Source of the DNA: Paraburkholderia kirstenboschensis | GTDB lineage: Bacteria; Pseudomonadota; Gammaproteobacteria; Burkholderiales; Burkholderiaceae | Assembly (NCBI RefSeq): GCF_904848585.1 | Contig: NZ_CAJHCR010000031.1 | Location: forward strand, 1 to 35,011 | Length of the DNA: 35,011 nucleotides | Reading direction: 5' to 3' | Shown here: positions 17,270-25,239 of the stretch, in pieces | How the letters are laid out: each line of letters opens with the position of its first letter | How positions within the stretch are numbered: the stretch's first letter is position 1 | Notes under the pieces: model-generated | The model's input: only the letters and a program-made list of their open reading frames with translations | Databases searched by the model: none | Told to the model about the DNA's origin: nothing | Made by a program: the position numbers and the translations under genes

Positions 17270-17288
17270 TGGTGTGATGAGTAGACCA
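17270..17288. promoter_or_regulatory. Putative GntR operator, site B (MFS-apnO-oiaT-oiaK)
   Basis: TGGTGTGATGAGTAGACCA matches site A at 16 of 19 positions, including the first 11 in a row and the final ACCA. It sits 44-62 nt upstream of the MFS ATG, a normal place for a repressor site. The gap between apnL and this gene thus likely holds a second promoter. Confidence 0.65.
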
Positions 17289-17363
17289 TCATGGTTAAAA
17301 AATAGGCACTGGGTTAACTACCGATCCGTGGAGACAGCAATCATCCGTTGCTATTTGGCCTGG

Positions 17364-19370
17364 TCAACCACCTGCATCCGCGAGTACATGCACGACGCCG
17401 AACGGCAGAAGCGTCACCGGCCGTGCGACCGGAAACGGCGTGTAGACCAGCGCGTCGGCGGTTGTCGTCCTCGGCACGGACTCTTCGTCGAGAAACGCCG
17501 CTTTCAAGCCGTCCTCCGAACCCTCCGATCCGATCAGATCGAGCTTGAGCGTCTGCGTGACAGGCGTTGTGTTCGCAAGCAGCACCTGTAAAACGCCGCG
17601 CGCGTCGCACGCCGCTACGCACACGATCTCGCCTGCGTGCCCCGCGTCGCAATGCAGACGTGCGGCGCCGGCCATTCGTGCAAGCGCTTTTGCAACATGG
17701 AACATTGGATAGCGGCGAGCGTCGGCTCCGATATCGGCGAGCCCTCGCGCGCCCGTCAGCGCGCCCAAGGTCAGTGTGTCGAGCCGTGCGCCCGCCACTG
17801 CCGCTGCATAACCCGCAAGCCACGCCGCTCCGAACAGCGCCGCTTGCCGTGGATCGGAGCCCGCCATGGCAATACGTTCGCCATAAAGATTCGGCATCAC
17901 GCGCGAACCGTATGGGTTCTGCCGCATGCCGATCGACACCGGTCCGATTGCGTATGGCCGTGGGCCGATCAGTGCGCGGCACGAGCGCGTGATGTGAGGA
18001 ATCGCTTCGAGGGTCTGCATGACGCTGACATCGTCGGCGGCATGGACGATCGGGCACGTCGCATGAGTGACCCAGTCGACGAGTTCGAGCGGCGGACGCT
18101 TGCGATTGAGTTCGGTGAAATAGCTCAGCATGCCGCCGCCGATCCGCACGCCCGGCAACGCTCGGCGAGCTTCGCGATACACCTCATCGAGAGCGGGACA
18201 CGGCGGACTGACGCTACCCGGCGGATTCGATTGCCGATGCACCGCCGGACTCACGACCACGCCATTCAGCATGAGCCGCGCAGACGCAATCTGCGCAGCA
18301 AGCGTTTGCAGTTCAACGCGCGGCGCGTCGACACCGGGCAGCGCATATTCGAGCACGGCGGACAAGCCGCTTTGCCGTTGCAACGCCGCGAAGCGTTCGA
18401 GTTCATGCAGGCCGTGACCCGCTGTCGGGTCGAAGCTGAAAGTCAGTTGCTGCGGCGACAGTTCGGCGAGAAGCCCAAGCTGCGTCAGTGCGTCAGCGGT
18501 TTCGTCGACAGCGATCGCCACGCCGAGCATCGGCATCGTTTCTTCGGTGGGCGCATTGAGTTCGATTGAAAGCGCTCGAACAGCGTCCGCGGACTCGCAC
18601 GGCGCAGCAAGTAACTCGCTACCGCGCGTCTTCTCCTCGAAGTCTTCAATGTTTTCAGCGTTCTGAACGTCGTCAACGCTCAAGGTCACGCTCTGTTCGA
18701 GCGTCGCGCCTGCTTCCAACGTGTAAGGCCAAGGCCATTCGAGCGGTCGCGAATAGGTTTTGAACGACGCGTCCGACCAGTTGCGCTGATCTTCCATCTC
18801 GAACGCGTCGCCCGCAAATTCGCAACGCACGGTGAAATGTGAAGACAGATCATGCTCGATGGCACGGATGTCCTTGAACGGCTGCCACGGATCGATCGAT
18901 ACCGGGAACGCCGCGCTTTCCACCGTGCCGTCGCTATGTTCGACGCGTGCGGGCGCACCGGCCACGCCATCGATCGGATGCAGCACGCAAAAGCCGCAAC
19001 GCGCGGTCAGGAACTCGCCGTGCGTCGTAACGCTCGCCCGGGCCGTCAACGCGCCGCCGGCAGTGCAATCGACGGAAAGCGCATAGCTCAGTGACTGTCC
19101 GTCAGAGTTCTCGCAATGCGCCCGGTACGAGACCCGAAACGCGTCTTCCGATTCGTCGATCTCGATGCCTTTGAGCTCGGGCCGGCAAGTACCCCAATCC
19201 TTGTCACGCACGAGGAACGCGAGCGCGCGAATCACCTCGGTGTCGCGAAAGCGGATGTCGCGCAATGCGCCGTCGGCAAGCGTTGCCGACCACGGTCCCG
19301 CCGACAGCCGCCGCGCCTGCGGCACGGCTTGCGCGGTGCCGTAATATAGCCGCGCGAGTTCCGGACTCAT
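17364..19370 (-). CDS. apnL: D-apionate lactonase (D-apionolactone hydrolase)
   Basis: 668 residues, cytoplasmic, no signal peptide. The N-terminal third is beta-rich (carbohydrate mutarotase-like sandwich) and starts ARLYYGTAQAVPQARRLSAG. The C-terminal part reads as a (beta/alpha)8 barrel with YFTELNRKRPPLELVDWVTH, a Glu-containing strand reminiscent of glycoside hydrolases, and IGPRPYAIGPVSIGMRQNPYG further on. Large proteins of this type sit beside apsD in known apiose clusters and open D-apionolactone to D-apionate. The start codon ATG 19370 overlaps the apsD stop (ATGA), so the two are translationally coupled and catalyse successive steps. It ends 71 nt before operator site B's side of the next unit. 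Confidence 0.8.
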   Translation of the reverse strand: MSPELARLYYGTAQAVPQARRLSAGPWSATLADGALRDIRFRDTEVIRALAFLVRDKDWGTCRPELKGIEIDESEDAFRVSYRAHCENSDGQSLSYALSVDCTAGGALTARASVTTHGEFLTARCGFCVLHPIDGVAGAPARVEHSDGTVESAAFPVSIDPWQPFKDIRAIEHDLSSHFTVRCEFAGDAFEMEDQRNWSDASFKTYSRPLEWPWPYTLEAGATLEQSVTLSVDDVQNAENIEDFEEKTRGSELLAAPCESADAVRALSIELNAPTEETMPMLGVAIAVDETADALTQLGLLAELSPQQLTFSFDPTAGHGLHELERFAALQRQSGLSAVLEYALPGVDAPRVELQTLAAQIASARLMLNGVVVSPAVHRQSNPPGSVSPPCPALDEVYREARRALPGVRIGGGMLSYFTELNRKRPPLELVDWVTHATCPIVHAADDVSVMQTLEAIPHITRSCRALIGPRPYAIGPVSIGMRQNPYGSRVMPNLYGERIAMAGSDPRQAALFGAAWLAGYAAAVAGARLDTLTLGALTGARGLADIGADARRYPMFHVAKALARMAGAARLHCDAGHAGEIVCVAACDARGVLQVLLANTTPVTQTLKLDLIGSEGSEDGLKAAFLDEESVPRTTTADALVYTPFPVARPVTLLPFGVVHVLADAGG

Positions 19371-20476
19371 CGCGCCACCACTTCGCGCTCGCCGAGCGTG
19401 GCCGCGTTGCGTTCCACTTCGGACAGGTGAACGCTTCGGCCTTCGCGCGCGGACAGATACGTCGCCTCGACGAGTGCAAGCGTGCGCAGATTGTCACGGC
19501 CGCTCGTTGCCGGTTCCACGCCACGGCGCAGACAGTCGACCCAATGTTTCTGGATGTCGAGCACGCTATGCTGGATAGCTTCCCACGGCGAACTTGCCCA
19601 GGCGAGCGTGGGCGGCGCCGCGTCGTGCGTCCCGGTTACGGCCGCCGTGTGAATCTGCAAGCGATAGTCCGCGAGAAGCCGCAATGTGCCTTCGGAACCG
19701 TCCACTTCGATTAGCGTCTGTGGAAAAAGCTCGTGCGGCAACCGCGTCGCGTAGCTGCAGTCCACCACGCTGCTCACTCCGTTTTCATGGCTGAGCAGGA
19801 TGGTCGCGACATCCTCGCCGCGAATGGCCGGATTCACTCGCGCGATGTTCGCACTCAGACGCGACACGTCGCCAAACAGAAAGCGCGCGATGTCGAGAAC
19901 GTGAATGCCGAGGTCTTCGACAATGAAGCGCTCGTTCTGCGCCAGATACGGCTGCCCGCTGAACACGTCGAAGGCGGAGCGAAACGACACGCGTCCCCAG
20001 AAGGGCTTGCCGATGGCGCCTTCGCGCAGCGCCGCGCCGGCCGCCTGAAGCGCGTTTTGCCAGCGGAAGTTCTCGTGCACCATCAGCGGTACGCGGGCTT
20101 CGCGACAGGCATCGACCATCGCGCGGGCATCGTCGAGTGTCGGCGCAAACGGCTTCTGGCAGATCGCCGCCACGCGCGCCGAAGCCGCCATCTCGACGAG
20201 CGCGCGATGACTCGCCGCCGTCGTCGCGATGTCCACAAAATCGGGGCGCTCCGCTTGCAGCATCGTAGCGGCGTCCGTGTAGAGCCGCTCTATGCCGAAT
20301 TCGCGCCCCGCTGCCCGAAGGCGTGCTTCATCGGCATCGCACAGCGCAACGATCCGTGCACCTTCCACCTCGCGCCACGCATGCAGATGATTACGCGCGA
20401 AAAAACCGCAACCGATCAACGCGCCGTCGAACGTGCGCTGACCGCTTCGGGGTTGCTGCATATCGGATGCGCTCAT
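19367..20476 (-). CDS. apsD: D-apiose dehydrogenase (Gfo/Idh/MocA family)
   Basis: 369 residues. The N-terminal NAD(P)-binding domain has GALIGCGFFARNHLHAW (about residues 18-34). The family's EKP motif appears as CQKPFAP with Lys108. The catalytic segment EDLGIHVLDIARFLFG holds Asp188 and His192 in the usual D-x3-H arrangement. The predicted reaction is NAD+-dependent oxidation of D-apiose to D-apionolactone. The gene follows the ABC permease with 3 nt between and has a GGAG site, so dehydrogenase and importer are co-transcribed. Sequence alone supports a sugar dehydrogenase; the apiose assignment comes from the coupled apnL and the rest of the locus. Confidence 0.8.
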   Translation of the reverse strand: MSASDMQQPRSGQRTFDGALIGCGFFARNHLHAWREVEGARIVALCDADEARLRAAGREFGIERLYTDAATMLQAERPDFVDIATTAASHRALVEMAASARVAAICQKPFAPTLDDARAMVDACREARVPLMVHENFRWQNALQAAGAALREGAIGKPFWGRVSFRSAFDVFSGQPYLAQNERFIVEDLGIHVLDIARFLFGDVSRLSANIARVNPAIRGEDVATILLSHENGVSSVVDCSYATRLPHELFPQTLIEVDGSEGTLRLLADYRLQIHTAAVTGTHDAAPPTLAWASSPWEAIQHSVLDIQKHWVDCLRRGVEPATSGRDNLRTLALVEATYLSAREGRSVHLSEVERNAATLGEREVVAR

Positions 20477-20479
20477 CGC

Positions 20480-21547
20480 TCAGGCTCCGGTTGCGGCCTG
20501 CTTCTGCAACGCAAAGCGTTGCTGCACGCGTCGCTGGATCTGATCGACGACGACCGCGGCCACGATCACCACGCCCTTGATCACGGTCTGCCAGAACGCG
20601 CTCACGCCCATCATCACCAGGCCGTCCGACAGAATGCCAATCACGAACGCCCCGATGATGGTGCCGCCGATCTTGCCGCGCCCGCCCGACATCGACGTGC
20701 CGCCGAGCACCGCCGCGGCGATGGCGTTCAGTTCGAAAGTCTCGCCGCTCATCGGATGGGACGCCACGAGTTCCGATGAAATGATCAGCCCGACGATCGC
20801 CGCACACAGTCCCGAGAACATGTAGACGAACATCTTCACGCGATTCACGCGCACGCCGGACAACTGCGCGGCTCGCTCGTTACTGCCGATCGCATAGATC
20901 TGCCGCCCGAGCGGCGTGCGGCCGGCGATGTACGCCGCCACGATGCCGACCACGATCAGCAGCCAGATGGTGAGCGGCACGCCGAGAATCGTCGCGCCGC
21001 CGAGCGTCGGAAAGCCGGTGGTGCCGTAATCGGGATTGCCCGTGAGATTCGGGAAAGTTTCACCGCCCGAGGACAGCAATGCCGCGCCGCGCGCGATGTA
21101 CAACGTGCCCAGCGTCGCGATGAACGGCGCGACGTTCAGGCGCGTGATGAGCAGTCCGTTGATCGCGCCGACGGCCACGCCCGAGAGCAATGCGACCACG
21201 ATCACTTCGGGCACGCTCAGATACAGCGTGTACGTATCGCCGAGCGGAATGCCGTGCAGGATCAGACCGCCCGCGACCATGCCCGACAATCCGACGATCG
21301 ACCCGACAGAAAGATCGATTCCGCCTGCAACGATCACGAACGTCATGCCGATCGCGAGAAACGCGTTCAGCGCAACGTGGCGCGACATGATGAGCAGGTT
21401 TTCGATGCTCAAAAAGTTGTGCGCCGCGAACGAGAAAAAGATCGCAACCGCAAACAGCGCAATGAAGGTGCGCAATTTCAGCAGCAACAGAAGCGGCGCC
21501 TCGCCGATACTCGCTCCGGGGGCCGCGCCTTTGATCGCCATCGTCAT
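20480..21547 (-). CDS. Sugar ABC transporter permease (RbsC-like)
   Basis: 355 residues, about ten hydrophobic helices, BPD_transp_2 family. Landmarks are NAFLAIGMTFVIVAGGIDLSVGSIVGLSGMVAGG (the AGGIDLSVGS signature of ribose/xylose-type permeases), RTPLGRQIYAIGSNERAAQLSGV in the cytoplasmic coupling loop, and GGTSMSGGRGKIGGTIIGAF near the C-terminus. It would form a homodimer with the double ATPase encoded just upstream and admit the sugar, predicted to be D-apiose. ATG 21547 has a GGAG site 7 nt before it. The 83-nt gap to the ATPase gene holds a repeat. Confidence 0.85.
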   Translation of the reverse strand: MTMAIKGAAPGASIGEAPLLLLLKLRTFIALFAVAIFFSFAAHNFLSIENLLIMSRHVALNAFLAIGMTFVIVAGGIDLSVGSIVGLSGMVAGGLILHGIPLGDTYTLYLSVPEVIVVALLSGVAVGAINGLLITRLNVAPFIATLGTLYIARGAALLSSGGETFPNLTGNPDYGTTGFPTLGGATILGVPLTIWLLIVVGIVAAYIAGRTPLGRQIYAIGSNERAAQLSGVRVNRVKMFVYMFSGLCAAIVGLIISSELVASHPMSGETFELNAIAAAVLGGTSMSGGRGKIGGTIIGAFVIGILSDGLVMMGVSAFWQTVIKGVVIVAAVVVDQIQRRVQQRFALQKQAATGA

Positions 21548-21564
21548 GGTTAGTCTCCGCAGTA

Positions 21565-21617
21565 GTGCTGCTATGTGCTGCTACATGCTGCCGTGTGTGC
21601 TGCTGTGCTGCTGTGCC
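21565..21617. repeat. Short repeat in the ATPase-permease gap
   Basis: The plus strand reads as imperfect copies of a TGTGCTGC unit (GTGCTGCTATGTGCTGCTAC and so on) over about 53 nt. It fills most of the gap between the ATPase stop and the permease ribosome-binding site. Copy-number change would alter mRNA spacing only. Confidence 0.55.
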
Positions 21618-21630
21618 GTTACACGCGACG

Positions 21631-23223
21631 TCAGGCCGCGGCGCGTTGCTGATCTGCCGTGCCGCCCGTCCGGTGTCCGACTGCCGAGGCGGCGACAAGC
21701 GCGTCTTGCGACGCAACGCTCGCCTCGAATTGCGCGGTCACGCGTCCGTTGGACATCACGAGAATGCGGTCGGACAAGGCCATCACTTCTTCGAGATCGG
21801 AGGTGACGAACAGAATGCCGAGCCCTTTCACCGCGAGATCGCGCATGACCTTGAAGATGTCCGCTTTGGCGCCGACGTCGATGCCGCGGCTCGGCTCGTC
21901 CATCAGCAATACTTTCGGCACGGTCATCAATGCGCGCGCAATGATCACCTTCTGCTGATTGCCGCCCGATAGCGAGCTCACGGGCAAACGCCAGTCGGCG
22001 ACCTTGATCGCGAGATCGCGGATGTAGCCGGTAATGGAGCGTTGCTCGCGCCGCGTGCTGATATGGAAACCGCGCGCGAGATCCGGCAGGCTGGAGATCG
22101 TCATGTTTTCGCCGATGGAAAGAATCGGCAGGAGCGCGTCGGCCTTGCGGTCTTCGGGAATCAGCGCGAGGCCCTGCGCGACGCGCTTCGCAACGGGTTT
22201 GCCGGCAAGCGCTTTGCCGTCGAGCATGATTTCGCCGGTCGCATGCGGATGGCAGCCGAGAATGCATTCGAAGAGTTCGGAGCGTCCCGCGCCCATCAAA
22301 CCATAGATGCCGACAATCTCGCCTGCGTGCAGCGACAGCGAGACGTCATCGACCATCATGCCACTGCCCTTGCGCGGCAAACTCACGCCGCTCAAGCGCA
22401 ACACTTCCGCGCCGCGCTCGTGACCGATGGGCCGTGAGAAGTCTTTCGTTTCGCGCCCAACCATCTGACGGACGATCCAGGGAACGTCGACCTGGCTCAT
22501 CGGCTGATTGCCGGTAATGCGGCCATCGCGCAACACGGTGATGTGGTCGCCGATCCGGATCAGTTCCTCGAGCCGGTGCGAGATATAGACGATGGCGACG
22601 CCATGCGCCTTCAGGTCCGCGATGACCTGAAACAGCACGTCGACCTCGGCGGCGCTCAACGCTGACGTCGGTTCATCGAGAATCAGGATGCGAGCGTCGT
22701 GCGCCAGCGCTTTTGCAATCTCCACGAGTTGCTGCTGGCCGATGCGCAAGCCTTCCACGAGCGTGTCGGGACTCACGTCGAGTTCCAGCCGCTTGAGCAG
22801 TTCGCGCACTTTGCGGCGCTGCGCTTCTGCGTCGATGTCGATGCGGCCCCGCGTGATCTCGTGCGCGATGAACACGTTTTCCGCGATCGTCAGATTCGGG
22901 AACAGATTCAGTTCCTGAAACACGATGCCGATACCATGGCGCAACGCATCGGCGCTGCTCGTGAGTTCGACCGGCTTGCCGTCGAGCAGGAGACGCCCCG
23001 TGCTCGGCTGCTCCGCGCCGGCGATGATCTTCATCAGCGTGGACTTCCCTGCGCCGTTCTCGCCGACCAGTACGTTCACGGCCGCGCGCCGCACTGCGAA
23101 GTTGACCTCCTTCAGCGCGATCGTGCCGGGATAAACCTTGGTTACGCCCTCGACATGCAGAATCACGTCCTCGCCGTGGCCCGCCTCGACGTCGGCATCG
23201 GCTCTGCTTTCTGCGGCGCTCAT
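21631..23223 (-). CDS. Sugar ABC transporter ATP-binding protein, tandem-domain (RbsA/XylG-like)
   Basis: 530 residues with two ABC cassettes. The first has Walker A GENGAGKST (about 54-62), a degenerate signature LRIGQQQLVEIAKAL and Walker B ILILDEPTSALS. The second has a degenerate Walker A (GLMGAGRSE), a canonical signature LSGGNQQKVIIARAL and Walker B VLLMDEPSRGID. This asymmetric pattern, where one half lacks a good P-loop and the other a good signature, is normal for the ribose/xylose/galactose class. ATG 23223 overlaps the stop of the lipoprotein gene (ATGA) and has GGAGACAAACC before it. It powers uptake through the permease encoded next. Confidence 0.9.
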   Translation of the reverse strand: MSAAESRADADVEAGHGEDVILHVEGVTKVYPGTIALKEVNFAVRRAAVNVLVGENGAGKSTLMKIIAGAEQPSTGRLLLDGKPVELTSSADALRHGIGIVFQELNLFPNLTIAENVFIAHEITRGRIDIDAEAQRRKVRELLKRLELDVSPDTLVEGLRIGQQQLVEIAKALAHDARILILDEPTSALSAAEVDVLFQVIADLKAHGVAIVYISHRLEELIRIGDHITVLRDGRITGNQPMSQVDVPWIVRQMVGRETKDFSRPIGHERGAEVLRLSGVSLPRKGSGMMVDDVSLSLHAGEIVGIYGLMGAGRSELFECILGCHPHATGEIMLDGKALAGKPVAKRVAQGLALIPEDRKADALLPILSIGENMTISSLPDLARGFHISTRREQRSITGYIRDLAIKVADWRLPVSSLSGGNQQKVIIARALMTVPKVLLMDEPSRGIDVGAKADIFKVMRDLAVKGLGILFVTSDLEEVMALSDRILVMSNGRVTAQFEASVASQDALVAASAVGHRTGGTADQQRAAA

Positions 23224-23879
23224 GGTTTGTCTCCGAGCGCCACTGCGAGCGGCACGACCTCAGGCTGCTCGGCCGACGAATCGTACGAGAACGCGCCCGT
23301 CACGGTCACCTGCTTGCCCTTGAGGGCGTCGCGCGGCAACGGCTTCATCACGTGCGTGGCGGCATAGCTGTTCAGCGCGGTGCCGAACTGCGCGTATTCG
23401 ATCTGATTGCGGAAGCTCGTGAACGAGATGAAATCGAGCGTGTCGCGCAAGGTCGTGCCGAGCACCGTGGGTCCGATGTCGACGATCACGTCGGCCTTGC
23501 CGTCGCCGTCCGTGTCCACCCCCACCGTGCCCTGGCTCGATTGCGTATCCACCTCGACGATCGTGCCGTGCACCGTGGTCGGGAAATTCCACGGCGCGCC
23601 GTCGTCCTTACCGCGATAACCGTATTTGCGGCCGGCGGCGTCGGCGTCGGCGCCGATCGCGGCGCGCAGCGTCGTGTAGTCAGTCGCCCGCTTTTCGACG
23701 TCGGGCACGATCTTCGTGCTCCACATCGAACTGACCATTGCGTTGGCGTCGTAGCCTGCGGACGAGTACGCATCGCGTGAATTCTTCGACGCCTGTGCGT
23801 CATGCTTGACCAGCTTGCATCCGTGCAGCGCCCCGCTCGCGACGACGATCAGCATCGCCGCATACATGCAACGTCTCAT
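23220..23879 (-). CDS. DUF2291-like periplasmic lipoprotein associated with sugar ABC importer
   Basis: 219 residues from ATG 23879. The N-terminus RRCMYAAMLIVVASGALHGC is a lipoprotein signal with a lipobox (LHGC) and Cys21 as the lipidated residue. The mature protein has YDANAMVSSMWSTKIVPDVE, then GTIVEVDTQSSQGTVGVDTD and GDGKADVIVDIGP, with an EF-hand-like Asp ladder (Asp122, Asp124, Asp126, Asp130). It ends with a beta-rich part (GKQVTVTGAFSY). Proteins of this kind are often found with ribose-type importers, but their function is unknown to me. It lies between the binding-protein and ATPase genes, so it is part of the import unit. A longer in-frame start at 23933 is rejected because it would hide the lipobox. 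Confidence 0.75.
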   Translation of the reverse strand: MRRCMYAAMLIVVASGALHGCKLVKHDAQASKNSRDAYSSAGYDANAMVSSMWSTKIVPDVEKRATDYTTLRAAIGADADAAGRKYGYRGKDDGAPWNFPTTVHGTIVEVDTQSSQGTVGVDTDGDGKADVIVDIGPTVLGTTLRDTLDFISFTSFRNQIEYAQFGTALNSYAATHVMKPLPRDALKGKQVTVTGAFSYDSSAEQPEVVPLAVALGDKP

Positions 23880-23933
23880 AAAGGTCCCCGCGTGAGGCAA
23901 GATGAGAAACGGTGATGGCGCGCCACGCAACAC

Positions 23934-23945
23934 GCAAGCGCTTGC
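23934..23945. promoter_or_regulatory. Perfect 12-bp palindrome between binding-protein and lipoprotein genes
   Basis: GCAAGCGCTTGC is a perfect palindrome. With one flanking base on each side the minus strand reads TGCAAGCGCTTGCG, close to the LacI/GalR-family operator form TGNAANCGNTTNCA. It lies in the 99-nt gap after the binding-protein stop, so it could equally be an mRNA stem that stabilises the binding-protein transcript. Confidence 0.45.
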
Positions 23946-23978
23946 ATGGCGCGGGCTCTCAGGTGAGCTGAGCAGGAC

Positions 23979-24917
23979 TCAACGCAGCGCGAACATGTCG
24001 AGCTTCGCCGCGTTGGCCTTGGTGATGAGCGAGCAGTTGATCAACTGCTTTTCCGGCTTCCCGGTCGAGCCGGTTTTCAGATACTTGTCGGCCTGTTCGA
24101 CTGCCTCGGTCGCGGCTTGCGCTGCCGGTTGCAGCACTGTCGCGCGGATTTCGTTGCGGGTGATCGCATCGCGAACGTCGTTGCTGCCGTCAAAGCCGAC
24201 GACGATCACGTCAGGACGTTTGGCCGCCTTGAGCGCCGCCGATGCTCCCATCGCCATCGTGTCGTTGCCTGCAATGACACCCTTGATGTCCGGGTGGCTT
24301 TGCAGAATGGTTTCCATCACGCGGTAGGCTTCCGTCTGACTCCAGTTCGCCGATTGGCGCTCGACGAGCTTCATGTTCGGAAACTGGTCGATCACGTCGT
24401 GATAGCCCTTGGAACGAATGCCGGCATTGATGTCCGCCTCGCGCCCGACGAGTTCGACATAATTGCCCTTCTCACTCAGCGCCTTGACGAAAGCACGGCC
24501 GCCGAGCTGCGCGCCCTGATAGTTGTTCGACACGATCTGCGACACCGCGATGCCCGTCGCGTTGATCTCGCGGTCGATCAGAAACGACGGAATGCCCGCC
24601 GTTTTCGCCTTCTTCACAGCGGAGATGGAAGCTTCCGAGCCGGCATTGTCGAGAATGATCGCCTTCGCGCCGCGAGCGATGGCGGTGTCGACCAGATTGG
24701 ATTGCTTGTTGGCGTCGTCGTCGTGAACCAGGACGATTGTCTCGTAGCCGAGCGCCTTGGCGCGCGAGTTGGCCGTGTCGGCTTCGGCCTTGAAGAAGGG
24801 GTTGTCGTGCGAGGGGGTAATGATGGCGATCAGATTGGCCGCCTGCGCGGCTCCGCATGCGCCGGCGACCGTCAGTGTGGTCAACGCGAGCGCGAGCCAC
24901 CGCTTCGATGCTTTCAT
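23979..24917 (-). CDS. Periplasmic sugar-binding protein of ABC importer (RbsB-like), predicted D-apiose binder
   Basis: 312 residues. A signal peptide (KASKRWLALALTTLTVAGAC) ends at AQA, with likely cleavage near residue 26. The mature protein opens with ANLIAIITPSHDNPFFKAEA, the hallmark of the ribose/galactose type-I binding fold. Other pocket segments are LDNAGSEASISAVKKAK, FLIDREINATG, VIAGNDTMAMGA and VVGFDGSNDVRDAI, where Arg and Asp residues usually contact sugar hydroxyls. It is the first gene of the ABC-apsD-apnL unit and follows operator-like site C. AGGAGA lies 6 nt before ATG 24917. Ligand specificity cannot be read directly; apiose is inferred from the catabolic genes. Confidence 0.85.
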   Translation of the reverse strand: MKASKRWLALALTTLTVAGACGAAQAANLIAIITPSHDNPFFKAEADTANSRAKALGYETIVLVHDDDANKQSNLVDTAIARGAKAIILDNAGSEASISAVKKAKTAGIPSFLIDREINATGIAVSQIVSNNYQGAQLGGRAFVKALSEKGNYVELVGREADINAGIRSKGYHDVIDQFPNMKLVERQSANWSQTEAYRVMETILQSHPDIKGVIAGNDTMAMGASAALKAAKRPDVIVVGFDGSNDVRDAITRNEIRATVLQPAAQAATEAVEQADKYLKTGSTGKPEKQLINCSLITKANAAKLDMFALR

Positions 24918-25009
24918 CGTTCGTCTCCTGTCTCTTTCTGGTTAAACGCCTTTGTACTGCTTGAAACCAGCCGACGGTCGCTCCTGCCTTCTTGTCATCA
25001 CTTATGCCG

Positions 25010-25028
25010 TCATGATGTCATCATACCA
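25010..25028. promoter_or_regulatory. Putative GntR operator, site C (ABC-apsD-apnL)
   Basis: Read on the minus strand it is TGGTATGATGACATCATGA, which matches TGGTNTGATGA of sites A and B and contains the palindrome ATGATGACATCAT. It lies 93-111 nt upstream of the binding-protein ATG. Together the three sites cover every predicted promoter of the locus. Confidence 0.6.
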
Positions 25029-25239
25029 GTTAGCACGGAGGCTTCAAGGAGATCAGCGCCAGGGTTTTCGCGGGGGAAACGTTTTATGAGGTGATATCTC
25101 AACCGTGCATGCACTCGCAACCTGTAACAAAGGCGAGGGATCGCAGTAGCGCTGGCCATAAACGCCAAGCCGCTCCAATAAAGACAGGGCCCAAGACCGC
25201 GCGCAGCGCTCGCCGCACACGCTGCGCGCGTACCGGAGA

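Noticed and set aside
16246..17277. Plus-strand open frame of 343 codons opposite the MFS gene
   Set aside because: Its composition (His, Glu, Arg, Gln repeats) is typical of antisense reading of a membrane protein. No ribosome-binding site or motif is seen.
19733..20779. Plus-strand open frame of 348 codons opposite apsD and the permease
   Set aside because: It spans two coupled minus-strand genes and has no family features.
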